From assembly GCF_000423645.1 (NCBI RefSeq), contig NZ_AUIJ01000013.1:1-64000 (forward strand): 64,000 nt of DNA, given 5' to 3'. The translations under genes were made by a program, and so were the position numbers. This document shows, piece after piece, positions 44,914 to 52,637 of the stretch. The notes beneath the pieces are model-generated. The model saw only the letters and a program-made list of their open reading frames with translations. It made no database searches and had not been told where the DNA came from. The DNA comes from Sediminimonas qiaohouensis DSM 21189 (GTDB lineage: Bacteria > Pseudomonadota > Alphaproteobacteria > Rhodobacterales > Rhodobacteraceae). Numbering within the stretch: the stretch's first letter is position 1; every line of letters begins with the position of its first letter.

Positions 44914-45636
44914 TCAGACGAAGAATTGCCCGCCATTGGCCGAAATGGTCGACCCGTTGATAAAGCTGGCGTCGTCCGAGGCCAGGAACGTTACGCAGCG
45001 CGCGATTTCCTCCGGCTCGCCCAAGCGCCCGGTAGGGATCTGCGCGACGATGCTGTCGCGCACCTTCTCGGGGACCGCCATCACCATTTCCGTGGCGATA
45101 TAGCCGGGGCAAATGGCGTTGGCGGTGATGCCCTTGGCCGCGCCTTCCTGCGCGAGGCTTTTCACGATGCCCAGGTCGCCGGCCTTGGTGGCGGCATAGT
45201 TTGCTTGCGCGAATTGCCCTTTTTGGCCGTTGATCGAGCTGATCACGATGACCCGGCCAAAGCCGCGCTCGCGCATGCCGGGCCAGATCGGATGCACCGT
45301 GTTGAATACGCCGGTCAGGTTGGTGTCGATCACCTGTTGCCACTGCTCGGGCGTCATCTTGTGGAACGGCGCGTCGCGGGTGATGCCGGCATTGGCGACG
45401 ACCACGTCGATGGGGCCCAGCTCGGATTCGACGCCGCCGATTCCGGCCTTGGATTCGTCGTAGTCGCCGACGTTCCACTTGTAGGTCTTGATGCCGGTTT
45501 CGTCGGTGAACTTGGCGGCGGCCTCGTCATTTCCGGCATAGGTGGCGGCGACGGTATACCCCGCGTCGCGCAGGGCCTTGGAAATCGCTGCGCCGATCCC
45601 GCGTGTTCCACCTGTGACGAGTGCTGTTCGTGCCAT
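44914..45636 (-). CDS. phaB: Acetoacetyl-CoA reductase (PHB synthesis)
   Basis: 240-residue NADPH-dependent SDR that makes (R)-3-hydroxybutyryl-CoA. Cofactor motif TGGTRGIG (8-15), (V)ANAGITRD, SSINGQKGQ (Ser) and YAATKAG (Tyr, Lys). GGAGG lies 5 nt before ATG 45636. Downstream of phaA but with its own promoter-like elements and terminator, so it can be transcribed alone. Confidence 0.95.
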   Translation of the reverse strand: MARTALVTGGTRGIGAAISKALRDAGYTVAATYAGNDEAAAKFTDETGIKTYKWNVGDYDESKAGIGGVESELGPIDVVVANAGITRDAPFHKMTPEQWQQVIDTNLTGVFNTVHPIWPGMRERGFGRVIVISSINGQKGQFAQANYAATKAGDLGIVKSLAQEGAAKGITANAICPGYIATEMVMAVPEKVRDSIVAQIPTGRLGEPEEIARCVTFLASDDASFINGSTISANGGQFFV

Positions 45637-45665
45637 GATATCCTCCAATCTGGTCGCGTGCTGTG

Positions 45666-45713
45666 GTAACTCTGTTACTTTGAATAAGTAAGATGCGCAA
45701 CATTGTTACTCAA
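45666..45713 (-). promoter_or_regulatory. Probable phaB promoter with inverted repeat
   Basis: On the minus strand, TTGAGT (45713-45708) and TACTTA (45690-45685) are 17 bp apart. The inverted repeat GTAAC-N3-GTTAC (45666-45678) lies immediately downstream, near the expected transcription start, and could be an operator. AT-rich relative to the surroundings. Confidence 0.6.
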
Positions 45714-45752
45714 AGAAATTTCCGCAATGCGGCGAATTCTCGCGTTCCAATG

Positions 45753-45777
45753 AAAAAGGGCACCCATCAGGATGCCC
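45753..45777 (-). terminator. Rho-independent terminator after phaA
   Basis: On the minus strand, GGGCATCC, loop TGAT, GGGTGCCC (one G-U pair) form an 8-bp stem followed by TTTTTC. It is about 25 bp past the phaA stop and just before the phaB promoter, so phaA and phaB appear to be separate transcription units. Confidence 0.75.
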
Positions 45778-45802
45778 CATTTCTGTGTCGTTTGCATGTC
45801 GT

Positions 45803-46978
45803 TCAGGGGCGCTCAATGCACATCGCCACGCCCATGCCGCCGCCAATACACAGCGTTGCAAGGCCTTTCTTGGCATCGCGGCGCTTCATCTCGAAGAGCA
45901 GCGTGTTCAGGATGCGCGCGCCGCTGGCGCCGATGGGGTGTCCGATGGCAATGGCGCCGCCGTTCACGTTGACGATCGACGGATCCCAACCCATGTCCTT
46001 GTTCACCGCGCAGGCCTGCGCGGCAAAGGCCTCGTTCGCCTCCACAAGGTCAAGGTCCGCCGGTGTCCAGCCGGCCTTTTCAAGGGCCTTGCGCGAGGCA
46101 TTGACCGGACCGATGCCCATGATCGACGGATCGACGCCCGCCGTTGCATAGGAGACAATGCGCGCCAGCGGCTCGATCCCGCGGCGCTCGGCCTCCTCAG
46201 TGCTCATCAGCAGGGCGCCGGCTGCACCGTCGTTGATGCCGCTGGCGTTGGCGGCGGTGACGCTGCCATCCTTGGCAAAGGCGGGGCGCAGTTTTTGCAT
46301 GCCCTCGATCGTTGCGCCGTGGCGGATGTACTCATCCTTGTCCACGACCGTGTCGCCCTTGCGGCCCTTTATGGTAAAGGGGATCACCTCGTCGTCGAAC
46401 TTGCCTGCCTTCTGCGCGGCCTCTGCCTTGTTCTGGCTGGCGACGGCGAATTCGTCCTGCGCCTCGCGGTTGATCTGCCACTTCTGCGCGACGTTTTCGG
46501 CGGTGTTGCCCATGTGGTAGCCGTTGAACGCATCCCACAGACCGTCGCGGATCATCGAGTCTATATATTTCACATCGCCCATCTTCACGCCCGCGCGCAG
46601 GTGCGCGACATGGGGGCTTAGCGTCATGTTTTCCTGGCCCCCCGCGGCGACGATGTCTGCATCGCCCAGCTGGATGTGCTGCGCCGCCAGCGCCACCGCC
46701 CGCAGGCCCGAGCCACAGACCTGGTTGATGCCCCACGCCGCCGATTCGATCGGCAGGCCGGCATTGACATGCGCCTGGCGCGCCGGGTTCTGGCCCTGGC
46801 CGGCGGTCAGGACCTGCCCCAGGATCGTTTCCGACACGTCGGATTTCTCGATCCCCGCGCGGGCCACCAGGGCCTCAAGCACGGCGGCGCCCAAATCATG
46901 GGCCGGCGTGTTGGCGAATGCCCCGCCGAAAGAGCCGACAGCGGTGCGCGCCGCCGAGGCGATAACTACATTGGTCAT
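45803..46978 (-). CDS. phaA: Acetyl-CoA acetyltransferase (beta-ketothiolase)
   Basis: 391-residue thiolase that condenses two acetyl-CoA for PHB. The nucleophile is C88 in NQVCGSG, with [11 protein letters not shown] and the C-terminal ([11 protein letters not shown]). GGAGG lies 7 nt before ATG 46978. A terminator after it separates it from phaB. The PHB synthase gene is not in this window. Confidence 0.95.
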   Translation of the reverse strand: MTNVVIASAARTAVGSFGGAFANTPAHDLGAAVLEALVARAGIEKSDVSETILGQVLTAGQGQNPARQAHVNAGLPIESAAWGINQVCGSGLRAVALAAQHIQLGDADIVAAGGQENMTLSPHVAHLRAGVKMGDVKYIDSMIRDGLWDAFNGYHMGNTAENVAQKWQINREAQDEFAVASQNKAEAAQKAGKFDDEVIPFTIKGRKGDTVVDKDEYIRHGATIEGMQKLRPAFAKDGSVTAANASGINDGAAGALLMSTEEAERRGIEPLARIVSYATAGVDPSIMGIGPVNASRKALEKAGWTPADLDLVEANEAFAAQACAVNKDMGWDPSIVNVNGGAIAIGHPIGASGARILNTLLFEMKRRDAKKGLATLCIGGGMGVAMCIERP

Positions 46979-47074
46979 GGTTTTCCTCCACCAGGTTGGT
47001 CCAAGGGCTATGGCCCCCGAGCATTGCCCCGAGTCATACTGGATATGCCGCATTGCGGCAACTGTGCGCTGATG

Positions 47075-47932
47075 TCACCCGGTGCGCTGCCGCCGTTCCG
47101 CCGGGCGCGGCGCATCCGCGTGCCACGGGGCGCGCGTGGTGGGGGCGGCGAAAAAGTAACCTTGTAGAAGATCTACCCCGTTTTCCGCAAGCCATGTGGC
47201 ATCCTGCACGTTTTCGACGAACTCCGCCACGGTGACCATGTCGAACTGCTGCGCGATCGCCACCAGTGCCCGCGTCAGCACCTGGTTGTCCGGGTTGTCG
47301 TGCACGCCGCGGATGAACTGCCCGTCGATCTTGATCATGTCGAAATAAAAATCCCGCAGATACCGGAACGCGGTGTAGCCCGCGCCGAAATCATCGAGCG
47401 CAAACGTGATCCCCCGGCTTTGCAGGTCCGACATGAAGCGCACCACCAGTTCCGGCACCTGCATTGCCGAGCGTTCGGTGATTTCGAGGATCAAGCGTTC
47501 GCCGACTGTCGGATCGCGCCGCAACCCATGATCAAGCGATTGAATCCAGCGTGGATAGCCGATGGAGCGGGCCGACATGTTGATCGAAAGGCGCAGCCCC
47601 GGTTCATCCGACAGCGTCCGCAAGCCCATTTCCAGCGCTAGGCAATCGATCTCGCGGCCCAACTCGGTCGCCTCGACCGCACCGATGAAGTCCTTCGCGG
47701 GGATGATGCGACCTGTGGCGTCCAGTATACGGATCAGGGCCTCGTAGAAGGCGGGCGCGTTCGGTCGGTCCGCCTGTACCACCGGCTGATAGGCCAGCAA
47801 CACCTCGCGATGGCGAATCGCCTCTGCCACCATTTCGATCGTGGCCTGATCCTGGGCCGTAACCGCATGGTTTAGCGGGCTATCCTGCCCGGGCGGTACG
47901 TCCGCCCAATTCCCTTCGCGCCCGTGCGCCAT
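47075..47932 (-). CDS. Stand-alone EAL-domain c-di-GMP phosphodiesterase
   Basis: 285 residues, one EAL domain (about 30-265) and no sensor or GGDEF domain. Active-site residues appear complete: E64 in YEALIRI, N118 in SINMS, E150 and E153 in EITE, D180-D181 in DDFGAGY, K201 in IKIDGQF, E237 in VAEFVE and Q257 in QGYFF. It should hydrolyse c-di-GMP. ATG 47932 follows AGGAGG. No sensor partner is visible nearby. Confidence 0.9.
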   Translation of the reverse strand: MAHGREGNWADVPPGQDSPLNHAVTAQDQATIEMVAEAIRHREVLLAYQPVVQADRPNAPAFYEALIRILDATGRIIPAKDFIGAVEATELGREIDCLALEMGLRTLSDEPGLRLSINMSARSIGYPRWIQSLDHGLRRDPTVGERLILEITERSAMQVPELVVRFMSDLQSRGITFALDDFGAGYTAFRYLRDFYFDMIKIDGQFIRGVHDNPDNQVLTRALVAIAQQFDMVTVAEFVENVQDATWLAENGVDLLQGYFFAAPTTRAPWHADAPRPAERRQRTG

Positions 47933-48127
47933 GCTGCCCTCCTGATCCGGCCTGTGGCGAGAGTGCCGCCAAGCCAATAACAATCCCTTAATGTTCCCAT
48001 TTTGTGCCAATTGTAATAAAATCCGCGCAAATATCGCGAAACAGGGCCGAAGACGGGCGGAGAATGCGAAAGGTTTTTGGCCGCCTTTTGGGGGATTGCC
48101 CTGCCGCGATCCCCGCACCCGCCAAGG

Positions 48128-48550
48128 TCAATCGTCTTTCTCGACCTTGCCGCGTAGCGCCTTGACCTCGCCGCGCTCTTTCTTGGCCTTCAGGCGGCGT
48201 TTCTTGGCGCCCAGTGTCGGGCGGGTGGGGATGCGCCGTTTTGGGCGCTCTGTCGCCTTGCGGATCAACTCGGACAGACGATCGCGCGCGATGTCGCGGT
48301 TGCGCGCCTGGCTGCGGGTCTCGTCACACTGGATGACCACGGCGCCGTCGCGGGTCCACCGCCGCCCGGCCAGCCGCTTCAGCCGGTTCTTGACCGGCCC
48401 GGGCAGGTTGGGCGAGCGCTCCGCCTCGAAGCGCAGTTCGACAGCCGAGGCAACCTTGTTCACATTCTGCCCACCCGGCCCGGACGCGCGAATGAACTGC
48501 TCGGTCAGTTCCCAATCCTCGATGCCGATATCGTCGGTGATCCTGAGCAT
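48128..48550 (-). CDS. arfB: Alternative ribosome-rescue factor ArfB (peptidyl-tRNA hydrolase)
   Basis: 140-residue release-factor-like protein that frees stalled ribosomes. The catalytic GGQ is at 26-28 (ASGPGGQNVNKVAS). The basic C-terminal tail that enters the mRNA channel is present (RPTLGAKKRRLKAKKERGE). Start ATG 48550, AGAGGAACC upstream. Its 5' region holds an unusual leader-type unit (48634-48853) and GTAC repeats. Confidence 0.93.
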   Translation of the reverse strand: MLRITDDIGIEDWELTEQFIRASGPGGQNVNKVASAVELRFEAERSPNLPGPVKNRLKRLAGRRWTRDGAVVIQCDETRSQARNRDIARDRLSELIRKATERPKRRIPTRPTLGAKKRRLKAKKERGEVKALRGKVEKDD

Positions 48551-48582
48551 GGTTCCTCTGTCGTGCTGCTTCGGTGTGGAAT

Positions 48583-48617
48583 GTACGCGGACGGCGTACG
48601 AAACGTACAGAATGTAC
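48583..48617. repeat. Regularly spaced GTAC tetramers upstream of arfB
   Basis: GTAC occurs at 48583, 48596, 48605 and 48614. The last three are exactly 9 bp apart within GTACGAAACGTACAGAATGT, and the first is 13 bp before the second. They lie between the leader terminator and arfB, where a regulator could bind. Confidence 0.45.
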
Positions 48618-48633
48618 AGTTCACGCACCAATC

Positions 48634-48663
48634 AAAAAGGGCCGCCCGGAAATCGGACGGCCC
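48634..48663 (-). terminator. Rho-independent terminator of the leader-type unit before arfB
   Basis: On the minus strand, GGGCCGTCCG, loop ATTTC, CGGGCGGCCC form a 10-bp stem (one G-U pair) followed by TTTTTGA. It lies 72 bp after the 18-codon frame and 83 bp before arfB, so it could end a short RNA or attenuate arfB. Confidence 0.8.
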
Positions 48664-48734
48664 TCATGAGATCATTCGGAGGTGGGGCCGGTTAGGCGCT
48701 CACCAATTCGGATTGCCACCCTCAAAGGGCTGCC

Positions 48735-48791
48735 TCAGACGGCGACCTCCCGAACTGTTCCGACACCTCTCTCCAATATCCCTTTAGACAC
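48735..48791 (-). CDS. Putative 18-residue leader peptide with very strong Shine-Dalgarno
   Basis: GTG 48791 to TGA 48735, peptide VSKGILERGVGTVREVAV. AAAGGAGGTGG (a near-perfect anti-16S match) ends about 4 nt upstream of the GTG. The core GGAGGTGG (48803-48796) has an exact complement CCACCTCC (48685-48678) after the stop, so the RNA can hide its own ribosome-binding site. It sits between a promoter-like sequence and a terminator. It may be a leader peptide or a small regulatory RNA; no family recognised. Confidence 0.5.
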   Translation of the reverse strand: MSKGILERGVGTVREVAV

Positions 48792-48825
48792 TGGACCACC
48801 TCCTTTCGTTGTTGAACCTGATCGA

Positions 48826-48853
48826 ATCTTGCCACAGATTTCGCACATGTCAA
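48826..48853 (-). promoter_or_regulatory. Strong promoter-like sequence of the leader unit
   Basis: On the minus strand, the perfect -35 TTGACA (48853-48848) and CAAGAT (48831-48826) are spaced by 16 bp. It begins 8 bp past the stop codon of the YhhQ gene. Transcription would start about 48818-48820 and include the strong Shine-Dalgarno. Confidence 0.6.
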
Positions 48854-48860
48854 AACAAAA

Positions 48861-49484
48861 TCATGTGGTGCGTGCAGTCATTGCCCCCACGATGATGCGG
48901 AATGGCACAAGAGCGATCAGCGCAAGGCTCAGTTTCACCATCCAGTCGGCGACGGCCAGCGAGACCCACAGCGGCGCCACCGGCCCCGTTCCCAGAAGCG
49001 GCAATGCCTCGGCTGCCCAACTGGTGTCGTTGCCCGGCTCCATGAATGTCAGGCTGGCCGAAAAGGCCACAGTGAAGAAGATCGCCGTGTCCAGTGATGA
49101 GCCGACCAGCGTCGAGGCCAGCGGCGCGCGCCACCAGCGTTGATCGCGGAGGCGGTCAAATATAACGATATCAACAAGTTGCGCGGTCAGGAACGCAAGG
49201 CCAGACCCCGCCGCGATGCGCCAGGTGACCAGCGGCCCGAACTCGCCCTGGATCTGCGTGCCGATAGCCGAGCAGATCACCCCGGTGATAAACCCGGCCA
49301 CCACCACGCGCCGCGCGGCGGCCACGCCGTAGACGCGGTTCATCACGTCGGTTACCAGGAACGCCAGCGGATAGGTGAACGCGCCCCATGTCAGCCATTG
49401 GCCGAACAGGAACTGCACGAGGATGTTCGAGGCCACGACGATGGCGGCCATGGCAATAATGCCGGGAATATGATGTCTTTGCAT
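48861..49484 (-). CDS. VUT/YhhQ-family queuosine-precursor transporter
   Basis: 207-residue membrane protein with about six helices. Family features are (L)TWGAFTYPLAFLVTDVMNRVYG near residue 32 and the conserved (S..D) region (LVGSSLDTAIFFTVAF). Expected to import preQ0/preQ1-type precursors. ATG 49484 (MQRHHIPG) is the natural start; upstream in-frame codons are not supported. No preQ1 riboswitch is evident upstream. Confidence 0.88.
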   Translation of the reverse strand: MQRHHIPGIIAMAAIVVASNILVQFLFGQWLTWGAFTYPLAFLVTDVMNRVYGVAAARRVVVAGFITGVICSAIGTQIQGEFGPLVTWRIAAGSGLAFLTAQLVDIVIFDRLRDQRWWRAPLASTLVGSSLDTAIFFTVAFSASLTFMEPGNDTSWAAEALPLLGTGPVAPLWVSLAVADWMVKLSLALIALVPFRIIVGAMTARTT

Positions 49485-49604
49485 GATGTTAGATGCCCGT
49501 TTTGACAAGGTTGCGGCGACTTGGCCCCGGCGCATGCCGGGTGCGGGGCATTTACGCCCGGCTGAGCTTCTTGGCAAGCCCGCGTATCATGCCTTGCCGC
49601 CTTA

Positions 49605-50525
49605 TCAGGGCTTGGTCACGACGCCGACGCATTGGCCGGGAAGGTCGGCAAGGGTTTTTTCCTTGCGCGGCTTGGGTTTGGGGGCATCGGGGTCGGGCGG
49701 CGGCGGGTTAAGGATGTTATTCACCCATTCCTGCGCCCCTTCGCAGCCGTCGCCCGGCGGCGGTGGTGTTTGGTTGACGCATCCCTCCACGCCCTCGGGG
49801 CATTTCAGGCGCACGTGGAAATGGTAGTGATGGCCCCACCACGGCCGGATCTTGCGCAGCCATGCGCGATCGCCTGTCTCGTCCTTGCACATCCGCACCT
49901 TGGCGCCGGGAAACACGAAGATCCGCGCGGTGCGAGGGTCTTGTGCGGCGGCCTTGATCACCTCGTGATGCGCCCGGGTCCAGTTGTCGTTCACATAAGC
50001 GCCGCGCGCCCGGCGCATCGAGATGGACGAGATGTTCTCACGCTCGCTGCGCGATAGCGTCAGGGATTTGGGCGGACGCATCCAGATATCGGCGTCCAGA
50101 CCGATCTGGTGGCTGCGATGCCCCGATAGCATCGGCCCGCCGCGCGGCTGACTGATGTCGCCGACATAAAGCCCCGACCACCCGGGTTGTTGCGCCGCCT
50201 TGGCACTTAATTTCTGGATCAGGTCGATCGTTTCGGGGTGGCCCCAATTGCGGTTGCGCGACAGGCGCATCGCCTGCCATGTCGGGCCGGTCTCGGGCAA
50301 CTGCCTGGCCCCGGCCAGGCATCCACCGGCGTAGCCGCCATAGGCAGCGGGGCTATGCTCGGATCCTTGGGTGTGTTTGCCGAACAGGTTTTTCGCGGGA
50401 ACGCCGCGCATGTGTTGCGGTATTTCCTGGCGAGTCGATATCTGGGCGCCATCGCGCGAGACGCTTGGTGCCGCGCACCCTGCCAGAATGGCGGCAGCAG
50501 CGATCAGTCGGGTGATCCTTGCCAT
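49605..50525 (-). CDS. mepA: Penicillin-insensitive murein endopeptidase (MepA), lipoprotein
   Basis: 306 residues with lipobox LAGC (C17) and the MepA metallopeptidase fold: (LSGHRSHQIGLDADIW) supplies the first His/Asp ligands and (WWGHHYHFHVRLKC) the later His cluster. Cleaves D-alanyl-meso-DAP cross-links. Pro-rich C-terminal tail. ATG 50525 overlaps the upstream MFS gene by 22 bp. Confidence 0.93.
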   Translation of the reverse strand: MARITRLIAAAAILAGCAAPSVSRDGAQISTRQEIPQHMRGVPAKNLFGKHTQGSEHSPAAYGGYAGGCLAGARQLPETGPTWQAMRLSRNRNWGHPETIDLIQKLSAKAAQQPGWSGLYVGDISQPRGGPMLSGHRSHQIGLDADIWMRPPKSLTLSRSERENISSISMRRARGAYVNDNWTRAHHEVIKAAAQDPRTARIFVFPGAKVRMCKDETGDRAWLRKIRPWWGHHYHFHVRLKCPEGVEGCVNQTPPPPGDGCEGAQEWVNNILNPPPPDPDAPKPKPRKEKTLADLPGQCVGVVTKP

Positions 50526-51853
50526 GATACACCATCTCCATCAGCCTTGACCCACCATAGCAGGAAAAGCCCGAGAAGGAAAAGAACGACAAGCGGTGTG
50601 ACGCCCAATTGCTGGCTTTGTGTCCAACTGGTCATCACGCCAATCGACAGCGGTGCGATGAACGAGGTTGCCTTTCCCGCAAGCGCATAGAGGCCAAACG
50701 CCTCTGCCATGCGGTCCGGGTTGGCTTGGCGCACCATCATGGACCGGCTGGCGGCCTGAATGATGCCGCCGGCCGCGCCGATTGTCGCCCCCAACAGGTA
50801 GAAGGTCACGTCGGGCACGATCGAGCTGGACGCGACAGGGATTCCATAGACGCCCTCGCGCGATACGAACACGATGGAAATGGCGACGAAAGTCAGCACC
50901 AATATGCAGAATGTAATCACGGGCTTGGGGCCGAACCGTTCATCGGCATGCCCGCCGACCCAGGCAAAGAGTGCCCCGGATATGATGGCCAGGATGCCGA
51001 AAATGCCGGTATCCACAACGGTCCAGTCCAGAACCCCGGCGGCGTAGATGCCGCCGAACACGTACATCCCGTTGAGCGCATCGCGGTAGAACATCGAACT
51101 GCCCAGGTAGGCGAACAGCGACGGTGTCTTTGGCAGCGCGCGCAACGTCTCAAGTACCTCCCCCAGGGCCTTCTTGACGGCACCCTTGGGGGCTTTGGTC
51201 GGTTTCGGGTCGCGCACCCACAGGAAGAACGGGATCATGAACGCCGCGTACCAGATCGCCGTCAGCGGCCCCACCGCGCGCGTACCTTCGCGCGCCTCCG
51301 GGTCCAACCCGAATGCCGGGTCCAGCCCGACAAGCGTTTTGCCGGTGTCCGCGCTTTCGGCCAGGAACACCAGCATGATCACCAGCGACACCAACCCGCC
51401 AAGATACCCAAAGGCCCAGCCATTGCCGGAGATGCGGCCGATCTCTTGTTTCGTGCCCAGATCGGGAAGCATGGAGTTGGTAAAGATCGTTGCGAACTCC
51501 ATCCCGATCATGCCGATGGCGAAGAACACCAGCGTTATGTAAAGGTTGAAATTCCCCGGCGCCGCCCACCACAGCGCGAATGAGCCAACGACATACGCCC
51601 CGGAAAACAGCCAGATCCAGCGCAGCCTGTTGCCCGAAATATCCGCAAGCGCGCCCAGTATGGGCGCCAACAGCGCGATGATGACGCCGGCGGCCCCGAT
51701 GCCAAAGCCCCACGCCGATTGCGCGGCGGTGCCGTCTGCCATCAGTTCCTTGATGTAGGGGGCGAAGATGAAGGTCAGCAAAAGGGTGTTGTAGGGTTGG
51801 CTGGCCCAATCGAAAAAGAACCATCCCCAAATGCGCTTGCGCTTCGTTGTCAT
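50504..51853 (-). CDS. MFS transporter, UMF1/YxiO-like family
   Basis: 449-residue membrane protein with 12 predicted helices. It begins with the UMF1-typical WGWFFFDWASQPYNTLLLTFIF and has (LAPILGALADISGNR) after helix 2. It resembles Atg22/UMF1 effluxers of amino acids. It shares a message with mepA (22-bp overlap). Substrate unknown. Confidence 0.88.
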   Translation of the reverse strand: MTTKRKRIWGWFFFDWASQPYNTLLLTFIFAPYIKELMADGTAAQSAWGFGIGAAGVIIALLAPILGALADISGNRLRWIWLFSGAYVVGSFALWWAAPGNFNLYITLVFFAIGMIGMEFATIFTNSMLPDLGTKQEIGRISGNGWAFGYLGGLVSLVIMLVFLAESADTGKTLVGLDPAFGLDPEAREGTRAVGPLTAIWYAAFMIPFFLWVRDPKPTKAPKGAVKKALGEVLETLRALPKTPSLFAYLGSSMFYRDALNGMYVFGGIYAAGVLDWTVVDTGIFGILAIISGALFAWVGGHADERFGPKPVITFCILVLTFVAISIVFVSREGVYGIPVASSSIVPDVTFYLLGATIGAAGGIIQAASRSMMVRQANPDRMAEAFGLYALAGKATSFIAPLSIGVMTSWTQSQQLGVTPLVVLFLLGLFLLWWVKADGDGVSWQGSPD

Positions 51854-51935
51854 GACTGCTCCGTGCCCCGGTGTTTTCGCGCGATAAGACAGCTAAACCG
51901 TGACAAGGGCAAGACAAACCTGCCGCACGCAGGGT

Positions 51936-52637
51936 TCAGTTCCACTGAACCTCGCCCAGGAAAATGTAGCCGGCGCCGTAGATTGTCTTGATCAGGCGGG
52001 GGTTCTTGGGGTCTTCGCGCAGCTTGGTGCGCAGCCGCGAAATGCGCACGTCCATCGCGCGGTCAAAGCTCTCGCCGGCGGCCCCGCCAAGGGTTTCTTG
52101 CATCACTGCGCGGCTGATCAGGCGCTTGGGCCGGTCAAGGAAAAGCCGCAGCACCTCGCCCTCTGCATGGGAAAACGGCGTTTCCTGCCCGGCGTCGTCC
52201 TCAAGGATGTACCTGTCGAAATGCGCGGTCCAGCCCGCAAATCGCGCGGTTTCGCTTGATTGCTGGGCGGGCTGGCCGCGGCGCAGGCGGGCACGGATGC
52301 GCGCCACCACTTCGGATGGGTCGAACGGTTTGATGATGTAGTCGTCCGCACCCAGTTCCAGACCAGTCACCCGGTCCTGCACTTGCGCCCGCCCCGAGAT
52401 GATGATCACGGTCGCCCCCTGTTCAAGCGCCAGCCGGTGCACCAGCGTCAGCCCGTCGCGGTCTGGCAGTGACAGATCGACAAGGCACACGTCGGGCGTG
52501 GCAGTTTGCAAGGCGGCCTCGAACTCGGTCGCGCGGGCAAACCCCATGGTGCGAAACCCCGCCTCTTCCAGCGCATCGGATAGCATCGCCCGAATGGCCG
52601 GTTCATCATCCAGGATCGTCACAAGCGGGGCTGTCAT
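51936..52637 (-). CDS. OmpR/PhoB-type response regulator
   Basis: 233 residues: receiver domain (D10-D11, phospho-acceptor D54 in CLVDLSLPD, K103 in IIKPFD) and C-terminal winged helix (SRAVMQETLGG..., RISRLRTKLREDP, (Y)GAGYIF). Starts within the stop of the hybrid kinase (ATGA overlap), so it is the output partner of that kinase. It probably binds the divergent region at 54575-54780. Confidence 0.92.
   Translation of the reverse strand: MTAPLVTILDDEPAIRAMLSDALEEAGFRTMGFARATEFEAALQTATPDVCLVDLSLPDRDGLTLVHRLALEQGATVIIISGRAQVQDRVTGLELGADDYIIKPFDPSEVVARIRARLRRGQPAQQSSETARFAGWTAHFDRYILEDDAGQETPFSHAEGEVLRLFLDRPKRLISRAVMQETLGGAAGESFDRAMDVRISRLRTKLREDPKNPRLIKTIYGAGYIFLGEVQWN

Noticed and set aside
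48632-48853. tmRNA or two-piece ssrA
   Set aside because: No tRNA-like acceptor domain, no known tag reading frame, and length too short.
48861-49604. preQ1 riboswitch in front of the YhhQ-type transporter gene
   Set aside because: I looked in 49485-49604 on the minus strand and saw no aptamer-like conserved core or pseudoknot; the link to queuosine is by family only.
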